A stretch of 55,941 nt of DNA from DATHGT01 sp035317605 (GTDB taxonomy: Bacteria; Methylomirabilota; Methylomirabilia; Rokubacteriales; CSP1-6). Below the pieces are notes generated by a model. That model worked only from the letters and a program-made list of their open reading frames with translations. It searched no databases and had not been told where the DNA came from. Below, in pieces: positions 49,367 to 55,941 of the stretch (position 1 is the first letter of the stretch; each line of letters opens with the position of its first letter). The stretch lies in assembly GCA_035317605.1 (NCBI GenBank), contig DATHGT010000152.1:1-55941 (forward strand). Reading direction: 5' to 3'. The position numbers and the translations under genes are program-made.

Positions 49367-50413
49367 ATGGCGCCACGGCTTCGCCGTGGCGCCCCTCGCG
49401 GTCGCCTCGATGATCTCCTCCGACCGGTCAGCCGCAGCTTCTATCTCTCGCTGAGGATTCTGCCGTCCGGGCTGCGCGAGCCGATCGGGCTCGCCTACCT
49501 GCTGGCGCGCGCAGCCGACACCGTGGCCGACACGCGCCTGCTCCCGCGCGCCGAACGGCTCTCCCACCTGGAGACGCTGCGCGCAGCGTGCGCGGGCTCG
49601 CCGGCCGACGTCGGCGCGCTGATGCGGGCGTGCGCGGCCTACCAATCGAACGACGCCGAGCGCCGGCTGTTGGAGCGCGTCGACCAGGTGATCGGAAGGC
49701 TGCGGGCCCTGTCCGAAGCCGACCGGTCGGCCGTGCGCTCGGTCGTCGAAACGTTGACCTCGGGCATGGTCTTCGATCTCACGCGCTTTCCCGGCGAGGA
49801 CGCGGGCGGCTTGGCCGCGCTCGACACGCTCGAGGAGCTGGATCACTACACGTACCTGGTGGCGGGATGCGTCGGGCCGTTCTGGACCGCGCTGCACGTT
49901 GCGCATCGGCCGCGCCTGGCCGGCTGGAACCTCGCCGAGAGAAGCACGCAGGGCGTGCGCTTCGGCAAGGCCCTGCAGATGACGAACGTGTTGCGTGACG
50001 CCCCGCGCGACCTGCGCGCCGGACGATGTTATCTGCCGGCGCGCGAGCTGGCGTCCCTCGGTCTCGCGCCGCACGATCTGCTCGACCCGGCGCGGACGCG
50101 CCGCGCCCGCCCGCTCGTGCTGCGGTTGATCGCGCTCACCCTCGAGCACTACGACGTCGCCTGGCGTTACACGATGGCCATCCCGCGCGTCGAGTGGCGA
50201 ATGCGGCTGGCCTGCGCGTGGCCGCTGTCGATCGGGCTCGGCACGCTGGCCCTCCTGGCGCGCCATCCCGATCCGCTGGGCGTGGCCGAGCCGATCAAGG
50301 TGTCGCGCGGCTGGGTGCGCGCGCTGATCGCGCGCTCGCTGGTGACGGTGTGGTCCAACGCGGCGCTCGGCCGCCAGAGCACGCGCCTCCGCTCCGCCGT
50401 CGCTCTCGGCTGA
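49367..50413 (+). CDS. squalene/phytoene synthase family protein
   Basis: 348 residues. The prenyl head-to-head synthase fold has SRSFYLSLRILPSGLREPIG, first Asp-rich motif in ARAADTVADT and second in MTNVLRDAPRDL, with FDLTRFPG and YTYLVAGCVGPFW between. It couples two prenyl diphosphates, making squalene or phytoene-type products. Among relatives (HpnC, HpnD, CrtB, SQS) the subgroup cannot be told by eye. No other hopanoid or carotenoid gene is near. The ATG at 49367 follows a C-rich stretch without a ribosome-binding site, so the start is uncertain by a few codons. Confidence 0.86.
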   Translation: MAPRLRRGAPRGRLDDLLRPVSRSFYLSLRILPSGLREPIGLAYLLARAADTVADTRLLPRAERLSHLETLRAACAGSPADVGALMRACAAYQSNDAERRLLERVDQVIGRLRALSEADRSAVRSVVETLTSGMVFDLTRFPGEDAGGLAALDTLEELDHYTYLVAGCVGPFWTALHVAHRPRLAGWNLAERSTQGVRFGKALQMTNVLRDAPRDLRAGRCYLPARELASLGLAPHDLLDPARTRRARPLVLRLIALTLEHYDVAWRYTMAIPRVEWRMRLACAWPLSIGLGTLALLARHPDPLGVAEPIKVSRGWVRALIARSLVTVWSNAALGRQSTRLRSAVALG

Positions 50414-50545
50414 ACGCGTCCGGTCGGGCCTCGCACGGCGGCCCCGCCCTCGACGTGTCGCGTGCACACGGAATTTTCGCTTGCACTCGCGTCCGCGGAA
50501 CTGCACGGTGAAGACAGCGCAGTCACCTCGTCCGGGAGGAGAGCC

Positions 50546-50821
50546 ATGGAGCGGATGAACTTCAACGACTACGTTCCGACGGCCGCGAGCGACACGCCCC
50601 CCGAGACCAGCGCCTCCGAGCCCCTGGGGGGCACGTACACGACCAAGACCTACCGGGTCGGCGCGAAGACCGCCGGGCCTCCCGCGGCCCGGAAGGCCAA
50701 GCCCAAAGCAAAAGCAAAGGCGAAAGCCAAGACCGCTCGGGCCAAGGCCAAGCCCAAAGCGGCCAAGAAGCGTCCGGCGAAGAAGGCCAAGGCCAGCGCG
50801 CGCAAGCGGCGCGGCCGCTAG
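50546..50821 (+). CDS. small histone-H1-like lysine/alanine-rich protein
   Basis: 91 residues. An N-terminal half without repeats (MERMNFNDYVPTAASDTPPE, then GGTYTTKTYRVG) is joined to a ~45-residue tail of Lys-Ala-Lys repeats (KAKPKAKAKAKAK, KKRPAKKAK) ending RKRRGR. Such tails bind DNA non-specifically, as in bacterial histone-H1-like and AlgP proteins. GGGAGGAGAG precedes the ATG. The gene overlaps the convergent M23 peptidase by four bases. The 132 bases before it hold no other recognisable feature. Confidence 0.75.
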   Translation: MERMNFNDYVPTAASDTPPETSASEPLGGTYTTKTYRVGAKTAGPPAARKAKPKAKAKAKAKTARAKAKPKAAKKRPAKKAKASARKRRGR

Positions 50822-51693
50822 TCCGAGAGCGGGAGGCCCAGCAGACGCTCGGGGTCGACGCGGGCCGGGCCGACTTGAACGCCGAAGTGTAGGTGCGGGC
50901 CCGTCGCTCGCCCGGTCGACCCGACCGTCCCCAGCACCTGACCACGGGCCACGCGCTGGCCGCCCTCGACCCTCGCCTCGTCGAGGTGGAAGTACAGCGT
51001 GTAGAGACCGAGGCCGTGGTCGACGATGACGAGGCGCCCGGGGAAGAAGTGTTCGGCCACCAGCGCCACGCGACCGTCGTTGACCGAGGTGACCGGCATC
51101 CCTCGCGCCGCGGCGTAGTCGGCGCCGCCGTGAGGGGAGCGCGGCTGGCCGTTGATGATCCGCCGCGAGCCGAAGCCGGTCCCCGCCTCGTCGCCGGCGA
51201 TCGGGCGCGCGAACGGGCCCCGCCAGAGTCGCTCCGGGCTGATCGTCCGATAGAGCCGGCGGAGGGTCTCGATCTCCGCCACCGCCCTGCGCTCGGTCTC
51301 CGGATCGAGATCGACCATCGGAGTCGGCAACGTCAATCGCTGCACGGGGAACTCCCGCGGGCCGACCAGCACGACGCCACGCAGCGAGCGTGCCGGGCGT
51401 CCGGGTTCGCGGATCTCGACGCGCCAGGGTTGGCGGGCCGCCGCGGTCTCGATATCGAATCCCACCAGCGCCGCATACCCCTGCTGGTCGCGGACGAAGG
51501 AAACGGGACGTCCACCCACGACCCCTTCGACGACCGCGCCCTCGGACGGACCGCGGACGAAGAGGACCGCAACGTCAGCGACTCGAAGCTGCGCCGGCCG
51601 CCATGAAACTTCGACGCGTGCATCCGCCTCGGCGGAAACGACCGGCGCAACGATTGGAGCGACGGCCCACACGAGGAGAACGACGAGGAGCAC
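50818..51693 (-). CDS. secreted M23-family peptidase
   Basis: About 291 residues. A hydrophobic signal (VLLVVLLVWAVAPIV) is followed by a beta-rich middle domain (about 25-140) and a C-terminal M23 domain (about 170-285). The domain shows PHGGADYAAARG, VIVDHGLGLYTLYFHL and GPHLHFGVQ, the complete zinc site. GTG 51693 is the best standard start, but it leaves the signal without basic residues; an Arg-rich stretch lies in frame just upstream with no standard start codon, so the true N-terminus may be longer. It follows the PAC2 gene by 56 bases. Confidence 0.84.
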   Translation of the reverse strand: MLLVVLLVWAVAPIVAPVVSAEADARVEVSWRPAQLRVADVAVLFVRGPSEGAVVEGVVGGRPVSFVRDQQGYAALVGFDIETAAARQPWRVEIREPGRPARSLRGVVLVGPREFPVQRLTLPTPMVDLDPETERRAVAEIETLRRLYRTISPERLWRGPFARPIAGDEAGTGFGSRRIINGQPRSPHGGADYAAARGMPVTSVNDGRVALVAEHFFPGRLVIVDHGLGLYTLYFHLDEARVEGGQRVARGQVLGTVGSTGRATGPHLHFGVQVGPARVDPERLLGLPLSD

Positions 51694-51749
51694 GTCGATT
51701 GGGCGGTCCGAGCGCCGGCTCCGCCGGCGCGGTCCGTCCTGGGGGGAGC

Positions 51750-52628
51750 CTATTCCGGGCGTTGCTGGCGGAGGAACTGTTCGATCTCGGCCACCAGCTC
51801 GGACGCGGGCGGGAGATCGCTCTGCCCGGGCGTGGCACCCGCCTCTTCGGTGTCCTTGGCCTCGAGCTTGGCGATGTAGTTCTTGATCTTGGCGTTCTGG
51901 GCCACGATCTCCTTGAGGTTCTGATCGAACTGCCGACCCGCCTCGTCGAGATCGCTGAGATCGGCCTCGGCCCCGAGCAGACTCAGCACCCGCTTGACCA
52001 GGGCCAGCGAAGCCTTCGGGTTTTCGATGCCCGAGATGTAGTGCGGGACGTTCGCCCACAGGCTCGCCGACGGCACCTCGCGCTCACGGCACATGGTGTT
52101 GAGCACGCCGACGATGCCCGTCGGCCCCTCGTAGCGGGTCGGCCGCAGCCCGAATCGGGCCGCCAGCTCGGGATCGGTCGCGCTGCCCACCAGCCGGACG
52201 GGCTTGGTGTGCGGCACTTCGGCGAGGAGCGCCCCCAGCGTCAGCACCAGCGTAACGTCGCAGCGGCGCGCGAGATCGATCACGGTCTCGCAGTACGTGC
52301 GCCAGCGCAGGTGGGGCTCGGGGGCCACGCCCACGATGACGTCCCGCGGGAGATCCGCGCTCTGGGAGATCGAGAACTCCGTCACCGGCCAGATGATCTC
52401 CTTCTCGGTCTCCGAGCCCGGCTTGAAGCGCGTGTACGGCCGATTCAGCCCGAAGTGATAGAACTCCTCGGGGTCGATTTCGGCGAATTTCTCGCCGGAG
52501 AACGAGGCGGTGAGGTACCGGGCGGCGGTGGTCGCCGACTCGGCGGCGTCGTTCCAGCCCGTGAACGCCAGGATCATGATCGGCCGTCGGAAAGTCGCGG
52601 GCAGCGAGTGAATCTTGAGTGGATCCAT
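51750..52628 (-). CDS. PAC2 family (proteasome assembly chaperone-like) protein
   Basis: 292 residues. The PAC2 fold begins PIMILAFTGWNDAAESATTAARYL, with IVGVAPEPHLRWRTYCE, LTLGALLAEVPHTKPV and SLWANVPHYISGIENPKASLAL. Bacterial PAC2 proteins are best known from actinobacteria and archaea; no proteasome gene is in this window and their role outside proteasome assembly is unclear. A helical charged tail (about 235-292) follows the core domain. Monocistronic or co-transcribed with the M23 gene downstream. Confidence 0.86.
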   Translation of the reverse strand: MDPLKIHSLPATFRRPIMILAFTGWNDAAESATTAARYLTASFSGEKFAEIDPEEFYHFGLNRPYTRFKPGSETEKEIIWPVTEFSISQSADLPRDVIVGVAPEPHLRWRTYCETVIDLARRCDVTLVLTLGALLAEVPHTKPVRLVGSATDPELAARFGLRPTRYEGPTGIVGVLNTMCREREVPSASLWANVPHYISGIENPKASLALVKRVLSLLGAEADLSDLDEAGRQFDQNLKEIVAQNAKIKNYIAKLEAKDTEEAGATPGQSDLPPASELVAEIEQFLRQQRPE

Positions 52629-52730
52629 GGTCGAGAGGCGCCTCCGGAAGGGTCCTTCTCTGCGACGAGTCTACCACGACCGACGCGGCGGCCAGGACCG
52701 GAACTCTCGGCGGCGGCGCGCCCGAAGCAT

Positions 52731-52760
52731 TTGACCCCGCGTGGCTTGTCCGCGTAGCAT
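52731..52760 (+). promoter_or_regulatory. promoter of the small lipoprotein operon
   Basis: TTGACC (52731-52736), 18 bases, TAGCAT (52755-52760); start near 52767. GGAGGA sits ten bases before the lipoprotein ATG at 52795. The rest of the 166-base gap after the PAC2 start shows nothing further. Confidence 0.6.
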
Positions 52761-52794
52761 GGTGTCGCACCAACTTCCCACGGAGGATACGCAC

Positions 52795-53052
52795 ATGCGA
52801 AGCGCTCGTCTGCGGTGGCTGCTGATCGGCGGTGCACTCCTGGCGGTGGCTGGCTGCGCAACCGGCGAGGAATGGGCGACGTGGAAGGCCCATCCGACGC
52901 ACTTCGCATCCGGTGAGCACATGTTCTTCTCGGTCCGGAACAGCGAAGGCTCGGCACCCCGGGTGACGCGCCAGGACATCGCCCTGGCCCGCGATGAGGG
53001 CTGGTGGGGCAAGCCCATCACCGTGAGCCAGGAGCAGATTCTTGAGCGTTAG
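52795..53052 (+). CDS. small lipoprotein
   Basis: 85 residues with a lipoprotein signal ending LLAVAGCATG (Cys about 22), then a short hydrophilic domain (EEWATWKAHPTHFASGEHM, QDIALARDEGWWGKP). I do not recognise a named family. Its last ten bases overlap the next gene's TTG start, so the two probably act together. Confidence 0.78.
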   Translation: MRSARLRWLLIGGALLAVAGCATGEEWATWKAHPTHFASGEHMFFSVRNSEGSAPRVTRQDIALARDEGWWGKPITVSQEQILER

Positions 53053-53740
53053 ACCCACACTGGCCGCGGCGCTCGTCCTGGCGTGCGTGATCGTCGCCGG
53101 GCGAGCCGCCGCGGCTCCTCCTGAAGACCGGTTGCTGCCGGTCGATCAGTACACCACGGAGAAGGCCCGGACGCTGGCGGCGACGCACCGCGAGGCTCTG
53201 CGCGTGCTCAACGCCGGGATCTACCACTGCATGCCGTGGGTGGAGATCCAGAAGCACAGCATCGGGTTCTTCAAGCCCAAGCACGCCACCGCCGACGACC
53301 GTTATCTCTCCATCCGCATCTACATCGAGCAGGACCCGTCGGCGGAGTTCGCGCGGTTTCGCGTCGAGGAGCGGGCGTCGGCCATGTTTTCCCGGTACGT
53401 GGGACCGCTGCTCCGTCGCATGACGAAGAGCCCGGCGGTCGCCGCCGACGCGACGCTGGACGGCTTCACGGTGATCCTCGAGTGGATGAAGCAGACCCCG
53501 CGCGCGCCCGGCGACCGGCCCATCCACGAGACCATCGCGATCTTCATCGAGAAGGCGGTGGCGGTCGAGTACCTGGGCGGCGGCCTTCCCATCACCGAGG
53601 TGGCCGCCAAGGCGCGGGTGCTGGGCTTCGACGGTGAGACCGCCCTCGGTCCCCTGCGCCTGGCCGTCTGGGACGACAACTTCGTCTCGACCTTCAAAGT
53701 CTCGAACTACGTCCTGGAACCCGGCGTCACCTGTTCCTGA
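53042..53740 (+). CDS. exported hypothetical protein
   Basis: 232 residues: signal peptide (about 1-24, ending AAAA), then a mixed alpha/beta domain. Notable segments are YHCMPWVEIQKHSIGFFKPK and a ISIRIYIEQD-like strand, actually LSIRIYIEQDPSAEF. Two Cys (in YHCMP and the C-terminal VTCS) could form a disulphide. TTG start with AGGAG eight bases upstream; no better start in frame. Function unknown; paired with the small lipoprotein before it. A CTCGGAGGGG hairpin starts at the base after the stop. Confidence 0.7.
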   Translation: MSVRPTLAAALVLACVIVAGRAAAAPPEDRLLPVDQYTTEKARTLAATHREALRVLNAGIYHCMPWVEIQKHSIGFFKPKHATADDRYLSIRIYIEQDPSAEFARFRVEERASAMFSRYVGPLLRRMTKSPAVAADATLDGFTVILEWMKQTPRAPGDRPIHETIAIFIEKAVAVEYLGGGLPITEVAAKARVLGFDGETALGPLRLAVWDDNFVSTFKVSNYVLEPGVTCS

Positions 53741-53885
53741 CTCGGAGGGGCTTCGCCCCCCGATTGCGGTCATTGAAGGGCTCGGCTCGGCGAGCGGCCC
53801 GCCTCACCTCGCACTGCATCGCTCCGCGCTCGCTATCGCTCGCTTGTCGCTGCTTCCCCCCAGAGCCGGATTGCGCGGGCGAAGC
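53741..53885 (+). repeat. composite repeat after a stop codon (family B plus tail)
   Basis: Starts CTCGGAGGGGCTTCGCCCC directly after the TGA, then TTGAAGGGCTCGGCTCGGCG, tandem CGCTCGCT words (53823-53845), CTGCTTCCCCCC and GCGGGCGAAGCCCGC. The first half matches 27814-27875 and the second half resembles 22053-22176. The 162-base gap holds no gene. Confidence 0.65.
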
Positions 53886-53902
53886 CCGCGCTCTGAGCGG
53901 CG

Positions 53903-54427
53903 TCACGTCGGCCGCGGCGGTCTCTTTCGGATGATCGACGTTCGAAGGGCGCGACGCATCGAGAGGAAGGCAACGGTGCGGAAGGGTATCTGGGTGATCG
54001 GGAACCAGTGGACTTCGGCGACGTCGTCGGCGCAGCGGATCGGGCCGGGGGCGAGATCCACTCGGTAGATCGCGGTCAGCGTCGGGAAGCCGTCGGGGCC
54101 GTAGTGATCGGGCTCGAAGCCGACCAGGCGCGCGCGGCGTATCTTCACGCCCAGCTCTTCTCGTAGCTCGCGTCGCAGGGCTTGCTCCGGCATTTCGCCG
54201 GCCTCCAGAAAGCCTCCGGGGAGATCCCAGAGTCCCGCACAGGGCGGGTTCGCGCGACGGGCGAGGAGGACCCGACCGCGGCGCGTCACCACCGCGCAGC
54301 TCGCGAGCACGGGGTTGTCGTAGAAGGTGAAGCCGCAGCGCGGGCAGCGCCGGCGGACATGGGTGCCGTCGCGGGCGTCGCGCAGCGCGGCTCCGCAGTG
54401 AAGGCAGAAGCGGGCCCGCCGCTTCAA
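53903..54427 (-). CDS. Nudix hydrolase with zinc ribbon
   Basis: 174 residues. An N-terminal zinc ribbon (CLHCG and CPRCG) precedes a Nudix domain with the complete box: GGFLEAGEMPEQALRRELRE then ELG. The layout resembles NudC-type NADH pyrophosphatases but is shorter, so the nucleotide substrate is open (ADP-ribose, NADH or RNA caps). TTG start overlapping the Mrp-type gene stop (TTGA). Last gene of the minus-strand run from 55941. Confidence 0.88.
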   Translation of the reverse strand: MKRRARFCLHCGAALRDARDGTHVRRRCPRCGFTFYDNPVLASCAVVTRRGRVLLARRANPPCAGLWDLPGGFLEAGEMPEQALRRELREELGVKIRRARLVGFEPDHYGPDGFPTLTAIYRVDLAPGPIRCADDVAEVHWFPITQIPFRTVAFLSMRRALRTSIIRKRPPRPT

Positions 54428-55326
54428 GCCGACGGCGTCCCCTCCCCCGCGACGTGGACGGCGGCCGCGGCGTGACCGCGCTCGAGGGCGGCGCGGACCC
54501 GCTCGGCGATCGCGCGCAGCGCCCGCGCCGCCGCGCTGTCAGCCCTCGCCTCCACGAACGCCTCTCCACGGTCGGCGGCGATCGCCAGCTCCCGGTCGAA
54601 CGGCACCGAGCCGAGAAACGGAATGCCCGCCTCGCGCGCCAGCGCCCCGGCGTCGGGCCCGGAGAAGAGTCCCGCCATGTTCTCCACGAGACCGAGCACC
54701 GGCACCCCCGACCCTCGCGCGACCGTGATCGACTTCCTGACGATCAGCTGCGAGAGATCGGACGGGATCGTGACCAGGATCGAGCCCGTGAGCCCGGGCA
54801 CGAGCGAGACGATCGTGGCCAGGCGATCGGTGCCCGGCGGCAGGTCGAGGACCAGCACGTCGAGGGCGCCCCACGCCGTGTCGGCGAGGAATTCGCGGAG
54901 CGCGTTGGCTTCCATCGTGCCCCGCCACGTGTGGGCCTCGGCCTGGGTAGGCGCGTCCCACACCAGCGGCGCCGCGTCGCCCGGCAGCAGCAGGTCCATC
55001 GACATGACGCGAATGCCGAGGATGCCGGCCGGCGGCTCGACCTCGGCGTCGCCGACCTGGAGCCGCGCGCCGCGCACGCCGAGAATCTTGGCCATGGACG
55101 GGCCGTTGAGATCGGCGTCGAGCACGGCCACGCGCCAGCCGTCGAGCGCGAACGCGCACGCCAGTCCGCCCGTGATCGTGGACTTGCCGACGCCCCCCTT
55201 GCCCGAGACCACCGCAACCACGAAGCGAACGGGATCGAGCCGCCGCCGGAGCCGGGCGAGCTGCGCGCCGACCTGGCCGGCGACGTCGGACCCGCCGTCG
55301 CCCGCGATGTCGCGATAGCGCTTCAC
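54424..55326 (-). CDS. Mrp/ApbC-type P-loop ATPase lacking the CxxC motif
   Basis: 300 residues. Walker A is SGKGGVGKST, then VLDADLNGPSMAKILG and VLDLPPGTDRLATIV, the standard Mrp/NBP35 pattern. In the family a CxxC pair after ENMS binds a bridging Fe-S cluster; here ENMAGLFSGPDAGALAREAG replaces that segment, about 15 residues shorter and without Cys. It may therefore not be a cluster carrier. The GTG at 55326 overlaps the preceding membrane-protein stop. Neighbours are a membrane protein and a PCP_red-domain protein. Confidence 0.87.
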   Translation of the reverse strand: MKRYRDIAGDGGSDVAGQVGAQLARLRRRLDPVRFVVAVVSGKGGVGKSTITGGLACAFALDGWRVAVLDADLNGPSMAKILGVRGARLQVGDAEVEPPAGILGIRVMSMDLLLPGDAAPLVWDAPTQAEAHTWRGTMEANALREFLADTAWGALDVLVLDLPPGTDRLATIVSLVPGLTGSILVTIPSDLSQLIVRKSITVARGSGVPVLGLVENMAGLFSGPDAGALAREAGIPFLGSVPFDRELAIAADRGEAFVEARADSAAARALRAIAERVRAALERGHAAAAVHVAGEGTPSA

Positions 55327-55763
55327 GGGATCGCCGGCTCCCGACGGATCGCCGCACGCAGCACGAACGCGAGCGCGATCAACGTCACGACCAGGAACGC
55401 GGCCGCGCCCCTCTGAAAGCTGATCTCTCCGCCCCACGGCGCGGCCACAGAGGCGCTGCCGCGCAACGCGATCTCGCCGACTTTGAAGGCGCGCAGGGCC
55501 AGCAGCAGGGCCACGATCCACGCGAACGTGCGCCGAGACACCACGCCGCTGAGCCACGACCAGGGTCGCGCGAGCAGCCACGGGATCACCAGGAGTGGAA
55601 TCAGACCGATGAGTCCCCAGCGCAGCATCGTGCGCGTGGTGGCGCCCCCCGTCGACCCGCCCATCACCCCGACCCCCTGCGCGATGAGGTAGAGTCCGCC
55701 GACGAGATAGACGATGCCGTAGACGAAGTACGCGCGGGCGGCGGCCCGGTAGGAATCGGCCAT
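55323..55763 (-). CDS. four-helix membrane protein, unknown function
   Basis: 146 residues from ATG 55763, which overlaps the previous stop (TGATG). Predicted membrane segments at about 12-34, 50-70, 78-98 and 117-137, with short loops. No family recognised. The gene lies between a PCP_red-domain protein and the Mrp-type ATPase and overlaps both, so the three are translated together. Confidence 0.72.
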   Translation of the reverse strand: MADSYRAAARAYFVYGIVYLVGGLYLIAQGVGVMGGSTGGATTRTMLRWGLIGLIPLLVIPWLLARPWSWLSGVVSRRTFAWIVALLLALRAFKVGEIALRGSASVAAPWGGEISFQRGAAAFLVVTLIALAFVLRAAIRREPAIP

Positions 55764-55941
55764 CAGCCCTGCGGGCGGAATCGCGCGCCCCACTTCGCGC
55801 GCACGTCGGCCAGGAGCGCTGACGTGATCACGGTCTCTCCGCGCCCGCGCGCGTAGGCCTCGACCGCCTTCACGACCATGCCGCGCGCGAACGACGGAAT
55901 GGCCTGCAACCGCTCGCGGGCGGCCGACTCCCAGCGAAGCT
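55763..55941 (-). CDS. PCP_red-domain protein, C-terminal part (5' end outside window)
   Basis: The 59 visible C-terminal codons read LRWESAARERLQAIPSFARG, then VVKAVEAYARGRGETVITSA, and end WGARFRPQG. This is the small helical PCP_red domain found at the C-terminus of light-independent protochlorophyllide reductase subunit B and in many stand-alone bacterial proteins. Without the N-terminus the full architecture cannot be told. The stop overlaps the next ATG. Confidence 0.7.
   Translation of the reverse strand, partial: LRWESAARERLQAIPSFARGMVVKAVEAYARGRGETVITSALLADVRAKWGARFRPQG

Overview
The window reads as a chromosomal segment of a very GC-rich (roughly 68-70%), Gram-negative-type bacterium. 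Gene order, the DapL route to lysine, an ABC-type O-polysaccharide locus, ECF sigma factors and dispersed GC-rich palindromes suggest an uncultured soil or subsurface lineage such as Rokubacteria/Methylomirabilota or a deltaproteobacterium-like group. That placement is inference; no marker here settles it. Coding density is high, many genes overlap by 1-8 bases, and starts are ATG, GTG and TTG. No rRNA, tRNA, CRISPR array, insertion sequence or integrase was recognised, and no stretch above 300 bases lacks a gene.

Region 1 (1-19.6 kb) is housekeeping: an alpha/beta hydrolase tail, an M23 envelope peptidase, then alaC, hom, a YbhN-type membrane protein, lysC, comEA, comEC and dapL. A displaced rpoA on the minus strand is followed by mltG, plsC, argH, an FN3 lipoprotein, dapA, dapB, folB, folK and an ECF sigma/membrane anti-sigma pair. 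lysC, hom, dapA, dapB and dapL are much of the aspartate-to-lysine/threonine pathway.

Region 2 (19.55-27.7 kb, minus strand) is a surface-polysaccharide operon: ABC permease (Wzm), ATPase with carbohydrate-binding tail (Wzt), four GT4-type glycosyltransferases (three tandem relatives) and an undecaprenyl-phosphate sugar-1-phosphate transferase. Region 3 (27.9-31.7 kb, minus) holds YjbQ and a peptide-type ABC importer lacking its ATPases. Region 4 (31.8-36.8 kb, plus) is an operon of a NodU/CmcH-type carbamoyltransferase between two tiny membrane proteins, followed by a GT2 glycosyltransferase and a large membrane glycosyltransferase.

Region 5 (36.9-41.8 kb, plus) carries DUF1054, a HAD hydrolase, a lone ParB-like protein, an SDR, and an ECF sigma/zinc anti-sigma/DUF3106 operon. 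Region 6 (41.8-47.6 kb, minus) is a tightly overlapped signalling operon: a multidomain histidine kinase, a CheY-like regulator, a response-regulator/nucleotide-cyclase fusion, a thioredoxin-fold protein and a low-molecular-weight phosphatase. The thioredoxin-fold gene has an in-frame TGA exactly at the first redox Cys position (Trp-Sec-Gly-Cys), followed by a hairpin fitting the bacterial SECIS rules. I read it as a selenoprotein that ordinary gene calling would split or call broken; it is the most interesting object here.

Region 7 (47.6-55.9 kb) is mixed: a dimeric-barrel protein, an Fe-S PD-(D/E)XK nuclease, a small CxxC protein, a squalene/phytoene synthase, a histone-H1-like basic protein, a second M23 peptidase, a PAC2 protein, two exported proteins, a Nudix hydrolase, an Mrp/ApbC-type ATPase lacking the CxxC motif, a membrane protein and a PCP_red-domain fragment. 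Two families of GC-rich palindromes recur, several abutting stop codons and one lying in frame inside comEC. A recurring promoter form (TTGAC, 17-18 nt, TA-box) often ends close enough to the ATG to predict leaderless mRNAs.
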